Shown: in pieces, positions 53,489 to 62,113 of the stretch | Layout: the number at the start of each line of letters is the position of its first letter | Numbering within the stretch: position 1 is the stretch's first letter | NCBI GenBank assembly: GCA_029267175.1 | Contig: JARIDJ010000075.1 | Coordinates: 1 to 64,000 of the forward strand | From: Psychrobacter sp. | Lineage (GTDB): Bacteria > Pseudomonadota > Gammaproteobacteria > Pseudomonadales > Moraxellaceae | DNA: 64,000 nt | Reading direction: 5' to 3' | Notes under the pieces: model-generated | Seen by the model: the letters and a program-made list of their open reading frames with translations, nothing else | The model's database searches: none | Told to the model about the DNA's origin: nothing | Made by a program: the position numbers and the translations under genes

Positions 53489-55051
53489 TCAAAGCGCCTG
53501 CAAATGATTATCAAAAGACATTTTATGCGTTTTGCTATCGCTATAAATAGTTGGGTTTTTCTCCATATTAGAGCTGTAAGCCATTGAGCTATTAGCGTAC
53601 AAAGCAGTCAGCTGCCCTTGCCCGTCACTAACGATAAAGCCCCTAAGCTTATCATTTGAGTAACTCGCGTCATTGGCGCTCTCCGCCACATTTATAGTCG
53701 TTTTTAATTTATGCAGGCTGTTTTTGTCACTGGCAGTCATGACTGACGCTCCAGCGCAATCAGGTAAAGTTATGGAATCGATAAGTTTATAAGTGGTTAA
53801 GTCATAAATCGCCGCGCAGCCACCGATAGGAGTCGTGACACAAAGCAGATTACGCTTGCTATCGACTGCCACACTCGCTATGTACTGATGAAAGCGTTGC
53901 CATTGATTATTAGGCATAATTAGCGGCGTAAATGCTTTATCGCCGCGCTGATGAGTCAGCACTAACGGTACATTAATATGTTTCTCACCTTGGAACTGAA
54001 TGCCAATCATCACCGTACCATTATCATGTATGGCTAGATGACGAATACTCATCTGATTGTGCTCAGGCGTTATTTGTTCTAGTAGCTCGCCTGTATGCCG
54101 ATTAATATAGACCAGTGAGGGGCGCATACTATCTAAGTTCAGCTCCTCGCGTGAGGCTTGCTCGGTCTTAATACCGCCATTTGCAACGATCAAAGTCTCG
54201 CTGTCAGGATGCATAATCAGCTCGTGCGGGCCGATCCCATAGGAGTCAAATTCAGCAATTTTTTGATAATCATTAATAGCGTCATAAATACCGACTTTAC
54301 CATCCAAACTAACGGTATCGTTTTCAGTGACGTACAATTTTGAGCCATCTAAACTGTAGCAGGCATGACCATAAAAATGACGCTCTGACGCCGCTTTGAT
54401 AGCGTGCTTTACCTCACCAGTAGCGGTATCTAATACCCAAAAGCGCGCGCTTGGGCGGCGCCCCATCACCACTACATGACGCGATTGAGCACTTTTAGAA
54501 TTATTATCGATAGGCTGCACCACGATGTCATGAACGCGCTCGGGCATAGTGGTTTGCCAAACCAGCTGCCGATCAGCATCGATACCAACGACGCCAAAAT
54601 CGTTATGGTCTGCGCTTTGGTCTATATAGTCACTATCGGTAGGTAACCCTTTAGGCATAGCGGCCACCCCACTTACCCAGCAGACTGGGCGCGGTAGTAT
54701 AGTGGTGGTATGTAGCGCTGCTAAATTGCAGCTGGTAGCGGTAGTCGCTGCAACATCGCCCTCAAAACTCTTTTCGTCATAGTGTAGATAAGCGTGTTTG
54801 GCCTGCTGATAAGTATGCTGCAAGCGCGGTAGGGTTGCCGTTGATAGCGAGCCTAATTGCGCATTAACGCCAGTCAAATAGTCATACAAACACGCTTGGG
54901 GCTGCTGCTTTTTACGATAGTAATGGTGAATACCTACTAAAGCGGCCGTAGCCGTTATCGTAGCTGACATAGTACCTAGCAGGCCACTTGCTAAACTAGC
55001 TGCTGTGTTCTCTGGCACTGATAGACTTTTAGACTCTTTATAATTATCCAT
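53489..55051 (-). CDS. DUF1513 family protein of the imelysin locus
   Basis: 520 residues. An N-terminal membrane segment (GLLGTMSATITATAALVGIHHYY) is followed by a beta-propeller-like DUF1513 domain: VVVMGRRPSARFWVLDTATGEV, HFYGHACYSLDGSKLYVTEND, YGIGPHELIMHPDSETLIVANGGIKT, VYINRHTGELLEQITP, LSIRHLAIHDNGTVMIGIQFQG. It is linked in other proteobacteria to imelysin and di-haem genes under iron control. The N-terminal ~130 residues contain inserts not seen in shorter homologues. It lies 106 bases after the second imelysin gene. Confidence 0.9.
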   Translation of the reverse strand: MDNYKESKSLSVPENTAASLASGLLGTMSATITATAALVGIHHYYRKKQQPQACLYDYLTGVNAQLGSLSTATLPRLQHTYQQAKHAYLHYDEKSFEGDVAATTATSCNLAALHTTTILPRPVCWVSGVAAMPKGLPTDSDYIDQSADHNDFGVVGIDADRQLVWQTTMPERVHDIVVQPIDNNSKSAQSRHVVVMGRRPSARFWVLDTATGEVKHAIKAASERHFYGHACYSLDGSKLYVTENDTVSLDGKVGIYDAINDYQKIAEFDSYGIGPHELIMHPDSETLIVANGGIKTEQASREELNLDSMRPSLVYINRHTGELLEQITPEHNQMSIRHLAIHDNGTVMIGIQFQGEKHINVPLVLTHQRGDKAFTPLIMPNNQWQRFHQYIASVAVDSKRNLLCVTTPIGGCAAIYDLTTYKLIDSITLPDCAGASVMTASDKNSLHKLKTTINVAESANDASYSNDKLRGFIVSDGQGQLTALYANSSMAYSSNMEKNPTIYSDSKTHKMSFDNHLQAL

Positions 55052-55157
55052 CGCATTAAACCCTTATGACTAGCATTACCAACATGACTACTAACTATAC
55101 TATTTACTATTAAGCAAATTACTATCGATCAAAGTACTATCGATCAAAAAATAACCG

Positions 55158-56294
55158 CTAGTCGCCATCGGTACTATTAAAACCAACACGAATACCAAGC
55201 GTTGGAATCAGTTTTCGTTTGATGACTCGCGTGATTTTGGCTAATTGCTCAAGCAGCTGCTGTTGCTCAGCTTTATCCGCTTGCGTGATATCCTCTGGCA
55301 TTTGCGCTAATAAGGTGGTGGCCTCTGCCAACGCAGTCGATAGCTCATCGCCGACTTGACTCTCTGCGTTACTATTCAAGATAGCGCTCAATACTGGATC
55401 AGTCAGCGCTTTATTCAGCGTAGCTAGCTTGGCATTGATGATCGCACGGCTCTGGCCAGCGGTAGCGGCAGGTACGTGGCCTTTGGCTTTACCGCTCAGT
55501 CCTAAGGGCTGATCGATAGCGCTTGATTTCATAGTCTCAATGAGTGATAGCAACGAGTTGAACCATTGGTTTAGGCCTTGATCGCTCTCGGCTGTTTTGT
55601 CGATAGCTAATAGCTCGGTGGCATTACTTTTCCAGTTATTTTCAATCGATTTTAGACGATCAGCCAAAGCGCTACTGGCACTCATAACATAAGCACACTG
55701 CCCAGCATCAAGACTTTCATTCGCGTATAAAGCTTCTTCTAGACCAGGAACTCCTTGTACAATAGCGCTCTCGTCAGCGAGCTGCTCTTTGGTTAGCTTA
55801 GGATTAGCCGCTATCAGATCCGCAACGCCGCCATGAACTAAACCGCGCTCATCAGGATAATAATTGATATACAAGTTGCTCATACTCATCGTAGCCGGGC
55901 CAAAATTGATCATCTCAGCGCTAGCCCATGCTTGCGCCAACACTAGCCACTGCTCACGTAGCTGTTGCAACTCTTCCCCCGTGACTGGCGCTTGCTGGCA
56001 GTGCTTTTGAGCCAAGTCGTGCAAGATAGTGCTTTGCTTAGCAGCATCAGCATAAGCTGGAATGACGATTTCATTAGCCACATGGGTTAGATAAGTGGTT
56101 TCGGTCTCAGCACTTATCTCTACCGGGGTGATTTGCTCTGTACTAGTATTAGCGGGTACTGCAGCATCTTGCGGCGCTACTTCTTGGGTGTCGTTATCAG
56201 GCACTTTGTTTTCTTCGGCAGGCTTGACGCAGCTGATAAGAATGCCAGCACTCAAAGCGGATAGAGCCATAGCTAAAGCAGGGTTTATTCTCAT
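55158..56294 (-). CDS. Imelysin-family lipoprotein
   Basis: 378 residues with a signal peptide ending in ILISC, an acceptable but less common lipobox, then an acidic/Pro/Thr linker. The imelysin domain starts near residue 66 (THVANEIVIPAYADAAKQS) and contains REQWLVLAQAWASAEMINFGPA, IVQGVPGLEEALYA and GQCAYVMSASSALADRL. Imelysin proteins are iron-regulated envelope proteins with an M75-like fold. The GxHxxE motif is here PGLEEALY, which lacks the His. Confidence 0.88.
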   Translation of the reverse strand: MRINPALAMALSALSAGILISCVKPAEENKVPDNDTQEVAPQDAAVPANTSTEQITPVEISAETETTYLTHVANEIVIPAYADAAKQSTILHDLAQKHCQQAPVTGEELQQLREQWLVLAQAWASAEMINFGPATMSMSNLYINYYPDERGLVHGGVADLIAANPKLTKEQLADESAIVQGVPGLEEALYANESLDAGQCAYVMSASSALADRLKSIENNWKSNATELLAIDKTAESDQGLNQWFNSLLSLIETMKSSAIDQPLGLSGKAKGHVPAATAGQSRAIINAKLATLNKALTDPVLSAILNSNAESQVGDELSTALAEATTLLAQMPEDITQADKAEQQQLLEQLAKITRVIKRKLIPTLGIRVGFNSTDGD

Positions 56295-56380
56295 AGATTT
56301 CTCGGTAAGTTTTACTCAATTTATTAAGTTAATAATCAAAAATAAATGTAAATTTTAAAGATAAGATAATCCTTTTATCG

Positions 56381-57979
56381 CTATAGCGATTTTAGAAAGG
56401 CATTGAGCTCAGCTCGGCCTTGTTTATCAAGCTTTAATACTTTTTGTTGTTGTTTTTGCGCCTCACCGCCATGCCAAAGCACCGCTTCCATCAAGGTACG
56501 CGCGCGCCCATCATGCAAAAACGTCGCTTGTGGATCGACCGTTTGGGCCAGCCCTATACCCCATAATGCTGGAGTACGCCACTGATAAGAATTGGCTAGA
56601 AACTCAACTTGCGCGCTTTTAGGTGGCAGCTTGCCAGCGATAGTCCGATCGGCTAAGTCATCGCCCATATCATGAAGCAATAAATCGGTATAAGGATAAA
56701 TCACTTGGCCATGCTGCTCAAGATGATCATCATCAGTTTTTGGTAACTGATATCTAGGCGTATGACAGCTTTGACAACCCATGTCATAAAAACGCTTTTT
56801 ACCAGCGAGTACCAGCTCACTATCCGCATCACGACGATGCGGTACCGCTAAATTACGGGTATAAAACTCAACAAATTTAGCAACTTCGTCACTGACTTCA
56901 ACGGGCGACTTGCCATCACCTTGATCATCAGCGCCCGTAGTAGCGTTAAGACAAGCGGTTTGTAGCGGCGTGCAAGACTCAACCGGACGAATTCTCGAAG
57001 TCAGCCCCATATCTTCATTAAAAGCGCTTTGGTTTTGAGTCAGTAGTTTGGTTTGCCCTGCTTTCCAACCGAAGCGGCCAAGGGCTGTTTTGCCAGTCTG
57101 TGGATCCATCACCCAGTTAAAAGTACCGCGAATACCGTCGTTATTTTTATCTTCACTATCTGCTTGAGCTTTTATATCGGCGTCCGGGATTTGCTCAAGT
57201 AGACCTAACCCTATCATCGGTAAAGCAACCCGTGGTGATACCATCATTTGCTCATCAAAATCGCCATAGCCAGGATTGGTCAACTTAAAAGTCGGCTGGC
57301 GCAAAGTCTCGACATGACCGTCGACAAAGGTGACTGGTTTATCGCTCCAAGTGACGGCTATGCGTGCTTCGGCAGGCACACCTTGAATACCCCGATCTTG
57401 CAGCTGGCCCCCATACATGGGGTGGGCAACTTTTTCGATTAATGAGTTACGCAGCTGCTCGCGCTGCTCATCAGTGGTCGCCGGCATAGCTAAGCGGATC
57501 AACAAGCTATCGGCATCGTCTGCACTAGTCATCGGTGCATGACCGCGGCCGTCTTTGATATGGCATGACTGACAAGCCGCTACATTGAATAATGCACCTA
57601 GCCCATCACGGCTATCGGTGCTAGCAGGCGCTATCACCCAAGGCTGCTTAAAAAAAGCATTGCCAATAAAAAAACTACCTTTGCGAGAAGCGCTTAGATT
57701 AGACGATGGCTTAGAGTAGCTCTCACTACTAGTAATCGTCACGCCTGTATCACCACCTTGCTTAATCTCTTGCGGATCAAAGGTAGCTAAAGTCTGCATT
57801 GGCACGCCTGCCAAGCTCTCTATAGTTTTGGTACGCTCAGCCGATAGCGCTGAGTCGGCAATAGCATCGTTATCTGTGGCGTTTTGATTAGGCTGGCAGG
57901 CTGCTAACGTTAAAGCGGCCATCAAGCTTACTACTATAGCTGGTGATACTTTATTGAATGGAAGGGAGATGGTGCTCAT
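56381..57979 (-). CDS. Di-haem oxidoreductase (DUF1111), imelysin locus
   Basis: 532 residues. A lipoprotein-like signal (VSLMAALTLAAC) precedes the mature protein. Two c-type haem sites are CQSCHIKDGRGH (about residue 136) and CQSCHTPRY (about 412), each CxxCH, with distal-region motifs GALFNVAACQSC and WRTPALWGIGLA, FLHDGRARTLMEAVLWHGGEA. This is the DUF1111 thiol-oxidoreductase-like family, regularly linked with imelysin. It needs cytochrome c maturation, so it acts in the periplasm. Its leader contains a terminator-like hairpin (58077-58115). Confidence 0.92.
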   Translation of the reverse strand: MSTISLPFNKVSPAIVVSLMAALTLAACQPNQNATDNDAIADSALSAERTKTIESLAGVPMQTLATFDPQEIKQGGDTGVTITSSESYSKPSSNLSASRKGSFFIGNAFFKQPWVIAPASTDSRDGLGALFNVAACQSCHIKDGRGHAPMTSADDADSLLIRLAMPATTDEQREQLRNSLIEKVAHPMYGGQLQDRGIQGVPAEARIAVTWSDKPVTFVDGHVETLRQPTFKLTNPGYGDFDEQMMVSPRVALPMIGLGLLEQIPDADIKAQADSEDKNNDGIRGTFNWVMDPQTGKTALGRFGWKAGQTKLLTQNQSAFNEDMGLTSRIRPVESCTPLQTACLNATTGADDQGDGKSPVEVSDEVAKFVEFYTRNLAVPHRRDADSELVLAGKKRFYDMGCQSCHTPRYQLPKTDDDHLEQHGQVIYPYTDLLLHDMGDDLADRTIAGKLPPKSAQVEFLANSYQWRTPALWGIGLAQTVDPQATFLHDGRARTLMEAVLWHGGEAQKQQQKVLKLDKQGRAELNAFLKSL

Positions 57980-58076
57980 AACGTGACCTTATCTGCTAAC
58001 ACTCCATAGAGGAGTATGTGTGATATAGAACGTCTAATCTCAAACCCTTAGCGGGGACAAGTTAAAATAATTAAAT

Positions 58077-58115
58077 AAAAAAAGCACGCCACTAATAGTC
58101 ATTAGCAACGTGCCT
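58077..58115 (-). terminator. Intrinsic terminator after irpA, within the di-haem gene leader
   Basis: On the minus strand GCACGTTGCTAAT pairs with ATTAGTGGCGTGC (13 pairs, three of them G-U) around a short loop. TTTTTTTATTT follows. It lies about 130 bases after irpA and about 100 bases before the di-haem start. Confidence 0.85.
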
Positions 58116-58136
58116 GTTGTATAAATAGTAATGTGC

Positions 58137-58179
58137 AGTATAACAAGATTAAGGCGTTATGAAAATCATTCTCATTCAA
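58137..58179 (-). promoter_or_regulatory. Candidate promoter and Fur-box-like site of the di-haem operon
   Basis: The minus strand has TTTTCA (58165-58160), 17 bases, then TATACT (58142-58137). Overlapping the -35 is TTGAATGAGAATGATTTTC (58179-58161), which agrees with the 19-base Fur consensus at 13 positions. A transcript from here would start just upstream of the terminator-like hairpin. Confidence 0.55.
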
Positions 58180-58247
58180 TAATAACGACTCAGCAGCTAT
58201 ATTTTTGAGCTCAATTGCAAGTTAGCTGTCAAGTGATACTCACTTTA

Positions 58248-59699
58248 CTAAAACTGCGAACCTGCATCAGCATCTAGATTATCGATACCAACTGCTTTGG
58301 CCGCGTTCTCAATACCAGCGGTTAGCTCTTGTAGACTATTGATACCATTCTCAATCCAGCCGCGGCGCTTATTTTGCTCTTCCGCGGTTAGACCCTGCTT
58401 GGTGGCCTGACCCACTGTAGCAATCATCTGATCGACTTTGATACCTTCTTTTTCGCCCTTTTCAACTATCACATTGAACGCATCTTCCACGCGTTTAAAA
58501 TCAGCGGTTAGCCTATCAGCGGCAGGCTTATTATTAGTATCAATTAGGTATTGCTTAATGCCATAACCGCCAACATTATCGCCCGCCACGGTTTTATAGC
58601 TACCATTAAAGACGTTTTGGATACCCCGAGCATTATTAGCATAGCTAAGATGCGTCAAATCGCTGAAACACTCATGCTCATCTTCGGTAGAACCGGTCAC
58701 AAAAGCGACCTGCATACGCTCAGATGCCAGCTCACCAAGAGCTAAGCTCCCCATTTGATACATGATTTGACGTAAAGCGTTTTTATCTCGGCGCTCTAAT
58801 AAGTCGCTACGTAAAGTGTTTTCGCTATCCGCTTGCCACTGCGCTTCCATCGCGGTCAAATCATCGACCAATAACTCAGTAGCCGCTTTTAAATACTGGC
58901 CACGGCGCTCGCATACCTTTGTATCAGTATTGACGGTATCGCCACTAGTGCATTGACCTTCGGTAGTCATATAGTCGCTAACCGGACGATTGCCAGCCCC
59001 TTCGCCGACGCCATTGGTATCTTGCCCCCATAATAAAAACTCAATCGCGTGATAACCCGTAGTGACGTTAGCTTCGCTGCCACCGATCTCACTCATCTGG
59101 GCTAATAACTCAGGGGTAATAGTGCTAGTGTCTTGGTTTAAGCTGCCAACCGTAATGCTATTACTATTAATGATATTATCTTTACTATTGTATTCGCCTT
59201 CATAGTCGTCACTAACATAATCGATTAGCGCCTCATCAAGCGGCCAAGCATTAACCTGACCTTCCCAGCCATCGACGCTACCTACCTCACGCTTGTCGTT
59301 AGCAGTAACAAAACCTTCATCAAAACGAAAAACCTCTGTTTGTGAATAAGGCTGACGCGCCGCTTTATAAGCCGCTTTGGCAGCTTCAAGATTGGCCTCA
59401 GTCGGCTCATCGACATAAGTATTGACCGTAGCCTGTAGCTTTTTGGCCTCTTCTAACGAGTCTTTGTAAGCGGCGTGCGCCATATCTGCATAACTCAATA
59501 ACAATCTATCCAGATTAGCTTGCTCGGCAGTTGCGCTCTGAGCGCTTTGACTATCTTGTGTTTGTGCTGAGGTATCGGCAGTAGCGACTTCCTCGTTTTG
59601 CTTGGTACAGCCTGATATCGTTAACATTGCTGCCAGAGTCGCCGCTAAAGTAGTGGGCAGAATTCTACGGCTCGTAGCGGTTTTGATAATCATGAGCAT
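58248..59699 (-). CDS. irpA: Imelysin-family iron-regulated protein A (IrpA-like)
   Basis: 483 residues. Lipoprotein signal (MLTISGC), a Gln/Ser/Ala linker, then the M75 domain: SYADMAHAAYKDSLEEAKKLQATVNTYVDEPTEANLEAAKAAYKAARQPYSQTEVFRF. The family motif is GYHAIEFLLWGQD (GxHxxE). Cysteines in GQCTSGDTVNTDTKVCERRGQYL probably pair. It resembles cyanobacterial IrpA and the ICMP group and is expected at the envelope under iron limitation. It is first in the locus, with a Fur-box-bearing promoter directly upstream. Confidence 0.92.
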   Translation of the reverse strand: MLMIIKTATSRRILPTTLAATLAAMLTISGCTKQNEEVATADTSAQTQDSQSAQSATAEQANLDRLLLSYADMAHAAYKDSLEEAKKLQATVNTYVDEPTEANLEAAKAAYKAARQPYSQTEVFRFDEGFVTANDKREVGSVDGWEGQVNAWPLDEALIDYVSDDYEGEYNSKDNIINSNSITVGSLNQDTSTITPELLAQMSEIGGSEANVTTGYHAIEFLLWGQDTNGVGEGAGNRPVSDYMTTEGQCTSGDTVNTDTKVCERRGQYLKAATELLVDDLTAMEAQWQADSENTLRSDLLERRDKNALRQIMYQMGSLALGELASERMQVAFVTGSTEDEHECFSDLTHLSYANNARGIQNVFNGSYKTVAGDNVGGYGIKQYLIDTNNKPAADRLTADFKRVEDAFNVIVEKGEKEGIKVDQMIATVGQATKQGLTAEEQNKRRGWIENGINSLQELTAGIENAAKAVGIDNLDADAGSQF

Positions 59700-59747
59700 C
59701 CTTAATAAAGTATAAATGGGATAAAAAGTAAAAAATTGTCTTTGCGA

Positions 59748-59776
59748 ATTATAGTGTTATTGATAACTATTATCAA
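59748..59776 (-). promoter_or_regulatory. irpA promoter overlapped by a Fur-box-like site
   Basis: The minus strand reads TTGATA (59776-59771), a 17-base spacer, then a perfect TATAAT (59753-59748), starting about 50 bases before the irpA ATG. The Fur-like 19-mer at 59756-59774 (GTTATTGATAACTATTATC) matches the consensus at 15 of 19 positions and covers the -35 and spacer. This geometry suits repression by iron-loaded Fur. Confidence 0.85.
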
Positions 59777-59781
59777 ATGGT

Positions 59782-59800
59782 AATTTATACAATCATTATC
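59782..59800. promoter_or_regulatory. Second Fur-box-like site upstream of irpA
   Basis: AATTTATACAATCATTATC agrees with the Fur consensus at 13 of 19 positions. It lies eight bases upstream of the first box. Two spaced boxes are common at strongly Fur-regulated promoters. Confidence 0.55.
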
Positions 59801-59864
59801 AGTGGCTACTTATTTTATCTATCTGGTCAAACCTCAAATAAGCGGCTAAACCTACTTATAAAAC

Positions 59865-59895
59865 CAAAAAAAGCCAACATAGCGTTGGCTTCTTT
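59865..59895 (-). terminator. Terminator of the OmpA-family gene
   Basis: AGCCAAC (59872-59878) pairs with GTTGGCT (59884-59890). On the minus strand a T-run of seven follows. Confidence 0.9.
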
Positions 59896-59944
59896 AAATA
59901 ATTAATCTATCTGTTAATAAAATGCTGCTACTCTAAGTCAATGA

Positions 59945-60601
59945 TTAGTTGACGCTTTGTGGAGAGTTAATAGTTAGCTCAACACGGCGGTTTTGTTGAC
60001 GACCATAATCAGTATCGTTAGTAGCGATTGGACGCGACTCACCGTAAGCTACCACGTTGATACGGTTAGAAGCGACACCGCGAGCACTTAAATAGTTCGC
60101 TACTGAATAAGCGCGATCTTTTGAGAGACCCATGTTATAAGAAGCTGCACCTCGGCTATCCGTGTGACCTGCGATATTGACAGTTGTCTTGTTATATTGG
60201 TTCATAGTCGCCGCTAATTTATCAAGCGTCGGCTTGAAAGACGAGCTCAAAGTAGCGTCATCGAATGCAAAGGTGATGTTACCTGGCATAACTAAATCAA
60301 TGTTACCAGTAGTTGGGTTTTGCTCAACAGTAACGCCCGTTCCAGCCATTTGCTGCTCAAGCTGCTTGGCTTGACGCTCCATATAATAACCCACACCTGC
60401 ACCTAATGCAGCACCAATAGCCGCGTCACGGCCTGTTTTTTCGCCACCGGTAGCTTTTGAGATAACCGCGCCGCCTGTCGCCCCTGCTAAGGTGCCAAGA
60501 GCCGTTTTATTCAAACGCTGTTGCCCCGTGTTAGGATCGGTAGTACAACCGCTAAGGGCTAGGCCTGATGCTACTGCTACAATCATAAGTTGATTACGCA
60601 T
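59945..60601 (-). CDS. OmpA-family lipoprotein with glycine-zipper segment (YiaD-like)
   Basis: 218 residues. Lipobox LALSGC near residue 19; a glycine-zipper segment (LGTLAGATGGAVISKATGG ... AAIGAALGAGVGYYM) that may insert in the membrane; then an OmpA C-terminal peptidoglycan-binding domain: ITFAFDDATLSSSFKPTLDKLA, NIAGHTDSRGAASYNMGLSKDRAYSVANYLSARGV, NDTDYGRQQNRRVEL. The conserved Asp and Arg for diaminopimelate binding are present. It anchors the outer membrane to peptidoglycan. It is monocistronic. Confidence 0.93.
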   Translation of the reverse strand: MRNQLMIVAVASGLALSGCTTDPNTGQQRLNKTALGTLAGATGGAVISKATGGEKTGRDAAIGAALGAGVGYYMERQAKQLEQQMAGTGVTVEQNPTTGNIDLVMPGNITFAFDDATLSSSFKPTLDKLAATMNQYNKTTVNIAGHTDSRGAASYNMGLSKDRAYSVANYLSARGVASNRINVVAYGESRPIATNDTDYGRQQNRRVELTINSPQSVN

Positions 60602-61154
60602 AAATATATCCTCTCAAGTTAAATGAATTATCTTATATAATTTTAGTAAAAAAAGATGCTATTTTATTTAAATGCTAACTTCTATAATCCAAAATAAGCT
60701 TTAACTTAAATACGTCTCTTATTCAGATAAATTAAAAGCTTAACTACGATAAAAATTAAAAAATAGCTTATTGATTTTTAGCTTTGTTTATTGCTTTAGT
60801 TACCGCGATTACTTTATATTCGCTACTATTATGAATGGCTAAGTCTGACTATGTGTAATATTTTGTCATACCTCTGTACAAAATCTGCATAAATTGTCTC
60901 GCGTACCATAGTTGAGTTTTTATAAAGAATGAGAGTTAAAAGATTGAAAATGAGATAAATAGCTTATTAAATAGTCGTTTTGGACAAATGCCTAGCGAGA
61001 TGATGGAGCATTTATCTGACTAAAAACTATTAATTTAGTCTTATAGTTTATGTTTACACTCGTACACTGATAAAAAAACCTGCTAAAATCGAAACCCTTA
61101 TTTAAAACTCTTATCTAGTAGTATTGGCTTACTATAGATATTTAAGGAAACATC
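60602..61154. other. Long divergent intergenic region
   Basis: 553 AT-rich bases between the OmpA-family gene and the acyltransferase gene. It holds promoters for both, though none is clear enough to place. AAGGAAA at 61143-61149 is the ribosome binding site of the acyltransferase gene. No coding or RNA feature was recognised. Confidence 0.5.
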
Positions 61155-62111
61155 ATGCAGCTAGCATCGTTAATGCAAAAATTACATCAAAAAACACCGA
61201 AGCTTGGTAAGGCGGTTTCGTTAGCGACTGCTACCGGAGTGATAACGGGGACTAGCATGGCAGCGGGTCTGCCGGTATGGTTAATGGGCGCCGCTAAAGT
61301 CATTACTGGCTCAAAAGTAGCTGACAAAACCGTAATCGAGGTTACTAATCGCTGGATAAAAGCGAATAACGCTCTAATAGATAACATCCTGCCCCATAAA
61401 GACTGGCGTATTAGTTTGCCAGAAAACGTCAATACCCAAGGCAAATATCTGCTGATTAGTAATCATCAGTCTTGGGTCGATACCAGTATCGTACAATATA
61501 TCAGTGAAAACCGTTTGCCACTGACGCGGTTTTTTACTAAGTTTGAGCTGATTTATATTCCCGTAATTGGACAAGCTTTTTACTTTTTGGATTTTCCGAT
61601 GATGCGTCGACATTCAAAAGAAGCCATTGCCAAAAACCCAGCGCTCAAAGGCAAAGACATCGAAGAAGCTAAGCGTGCCTGCGCTTTATTAAAGCACAAA
61701 CCTTTTACCTTACTTAATTATTTAGAAGGCACACGCTTTACCAAAGCCAAACGCGATAGTCAGCACTCCCCTTATAAGCACTTGCTCAAACCACGCGCCG
61801 GCGGACTATCATTGGCACTCAACGCTTTAGGCGCTGATATTGAAGGGATATTGGATATGACTATCGTCTACCCTGATGGTACGCCAACTTATAGCGACTT
61901 GTGGAAAGGTAATATCAAACGCTTAGGCGTAGATGTGCGCTATATAAAGATGCCAGAGGGTTTGCTTAGAAGTATGCAAAACGGCGATTATGAAAAAGAT
62001 AGCGCAGTAAAAGAGCAGTTTTTTACTTGGATTGATACTATTTGGCAGCAAAAAGACCAACTTATTACTAAGATGCTAGCTGATTTTGAGACTAATCCAC
62101 AAAAGGGATAA
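61155..62111 (+). CDS. PlsC-type acyltransferase (YihG-like)
   Basis: 318 residues with one N-terminal hydrophobic segment. Acyltransferase blocks: ISNHQSWVDTSIVQ (NHxSWxD; His and Asp catalytic), KFELIYIPVIGQAFYFLDFPMMRR, LNYLEGTRFTKAKRD (EGTR), and LKPRAGGLSLALNALG. The arrangement fits YihG/lysophosphatidic acid acyltransferase, which places an acyl chain at sn-2 of the glycerophospholipid. It is followed after two bases by the VSD-like gene, so the two are coupled. Confidence 0.92.
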   Translation: MQLASLMQKLHQKTPKLGKAVSLATATGVITGTSMAAGLPVWLMGAAKVITGSKVADKTVIEVTNRWIKANNALIDNILPHKDWRISLPENVNTQGKYLLISNHQSWVDTSIVQYISENRLPLTRFFTKFELIYIPVIGQAFYFLDFPMMRRHSKEAIAKNPALKGKDIEEAKRACALLKHKPFTLLNYLEGTRFTKAKRDSQHSPYKHLLKPRAGGLSLALNALGADIEGILDMTIVYPDGTPTYSDLWKGNIKRLGVDVRYIKMPEGLLRSMQNGDYEKDSAVKEQFFTWIDTIWQQKDQLITKMLADFETNPQKG

Positions 62112-62113
62112 CC

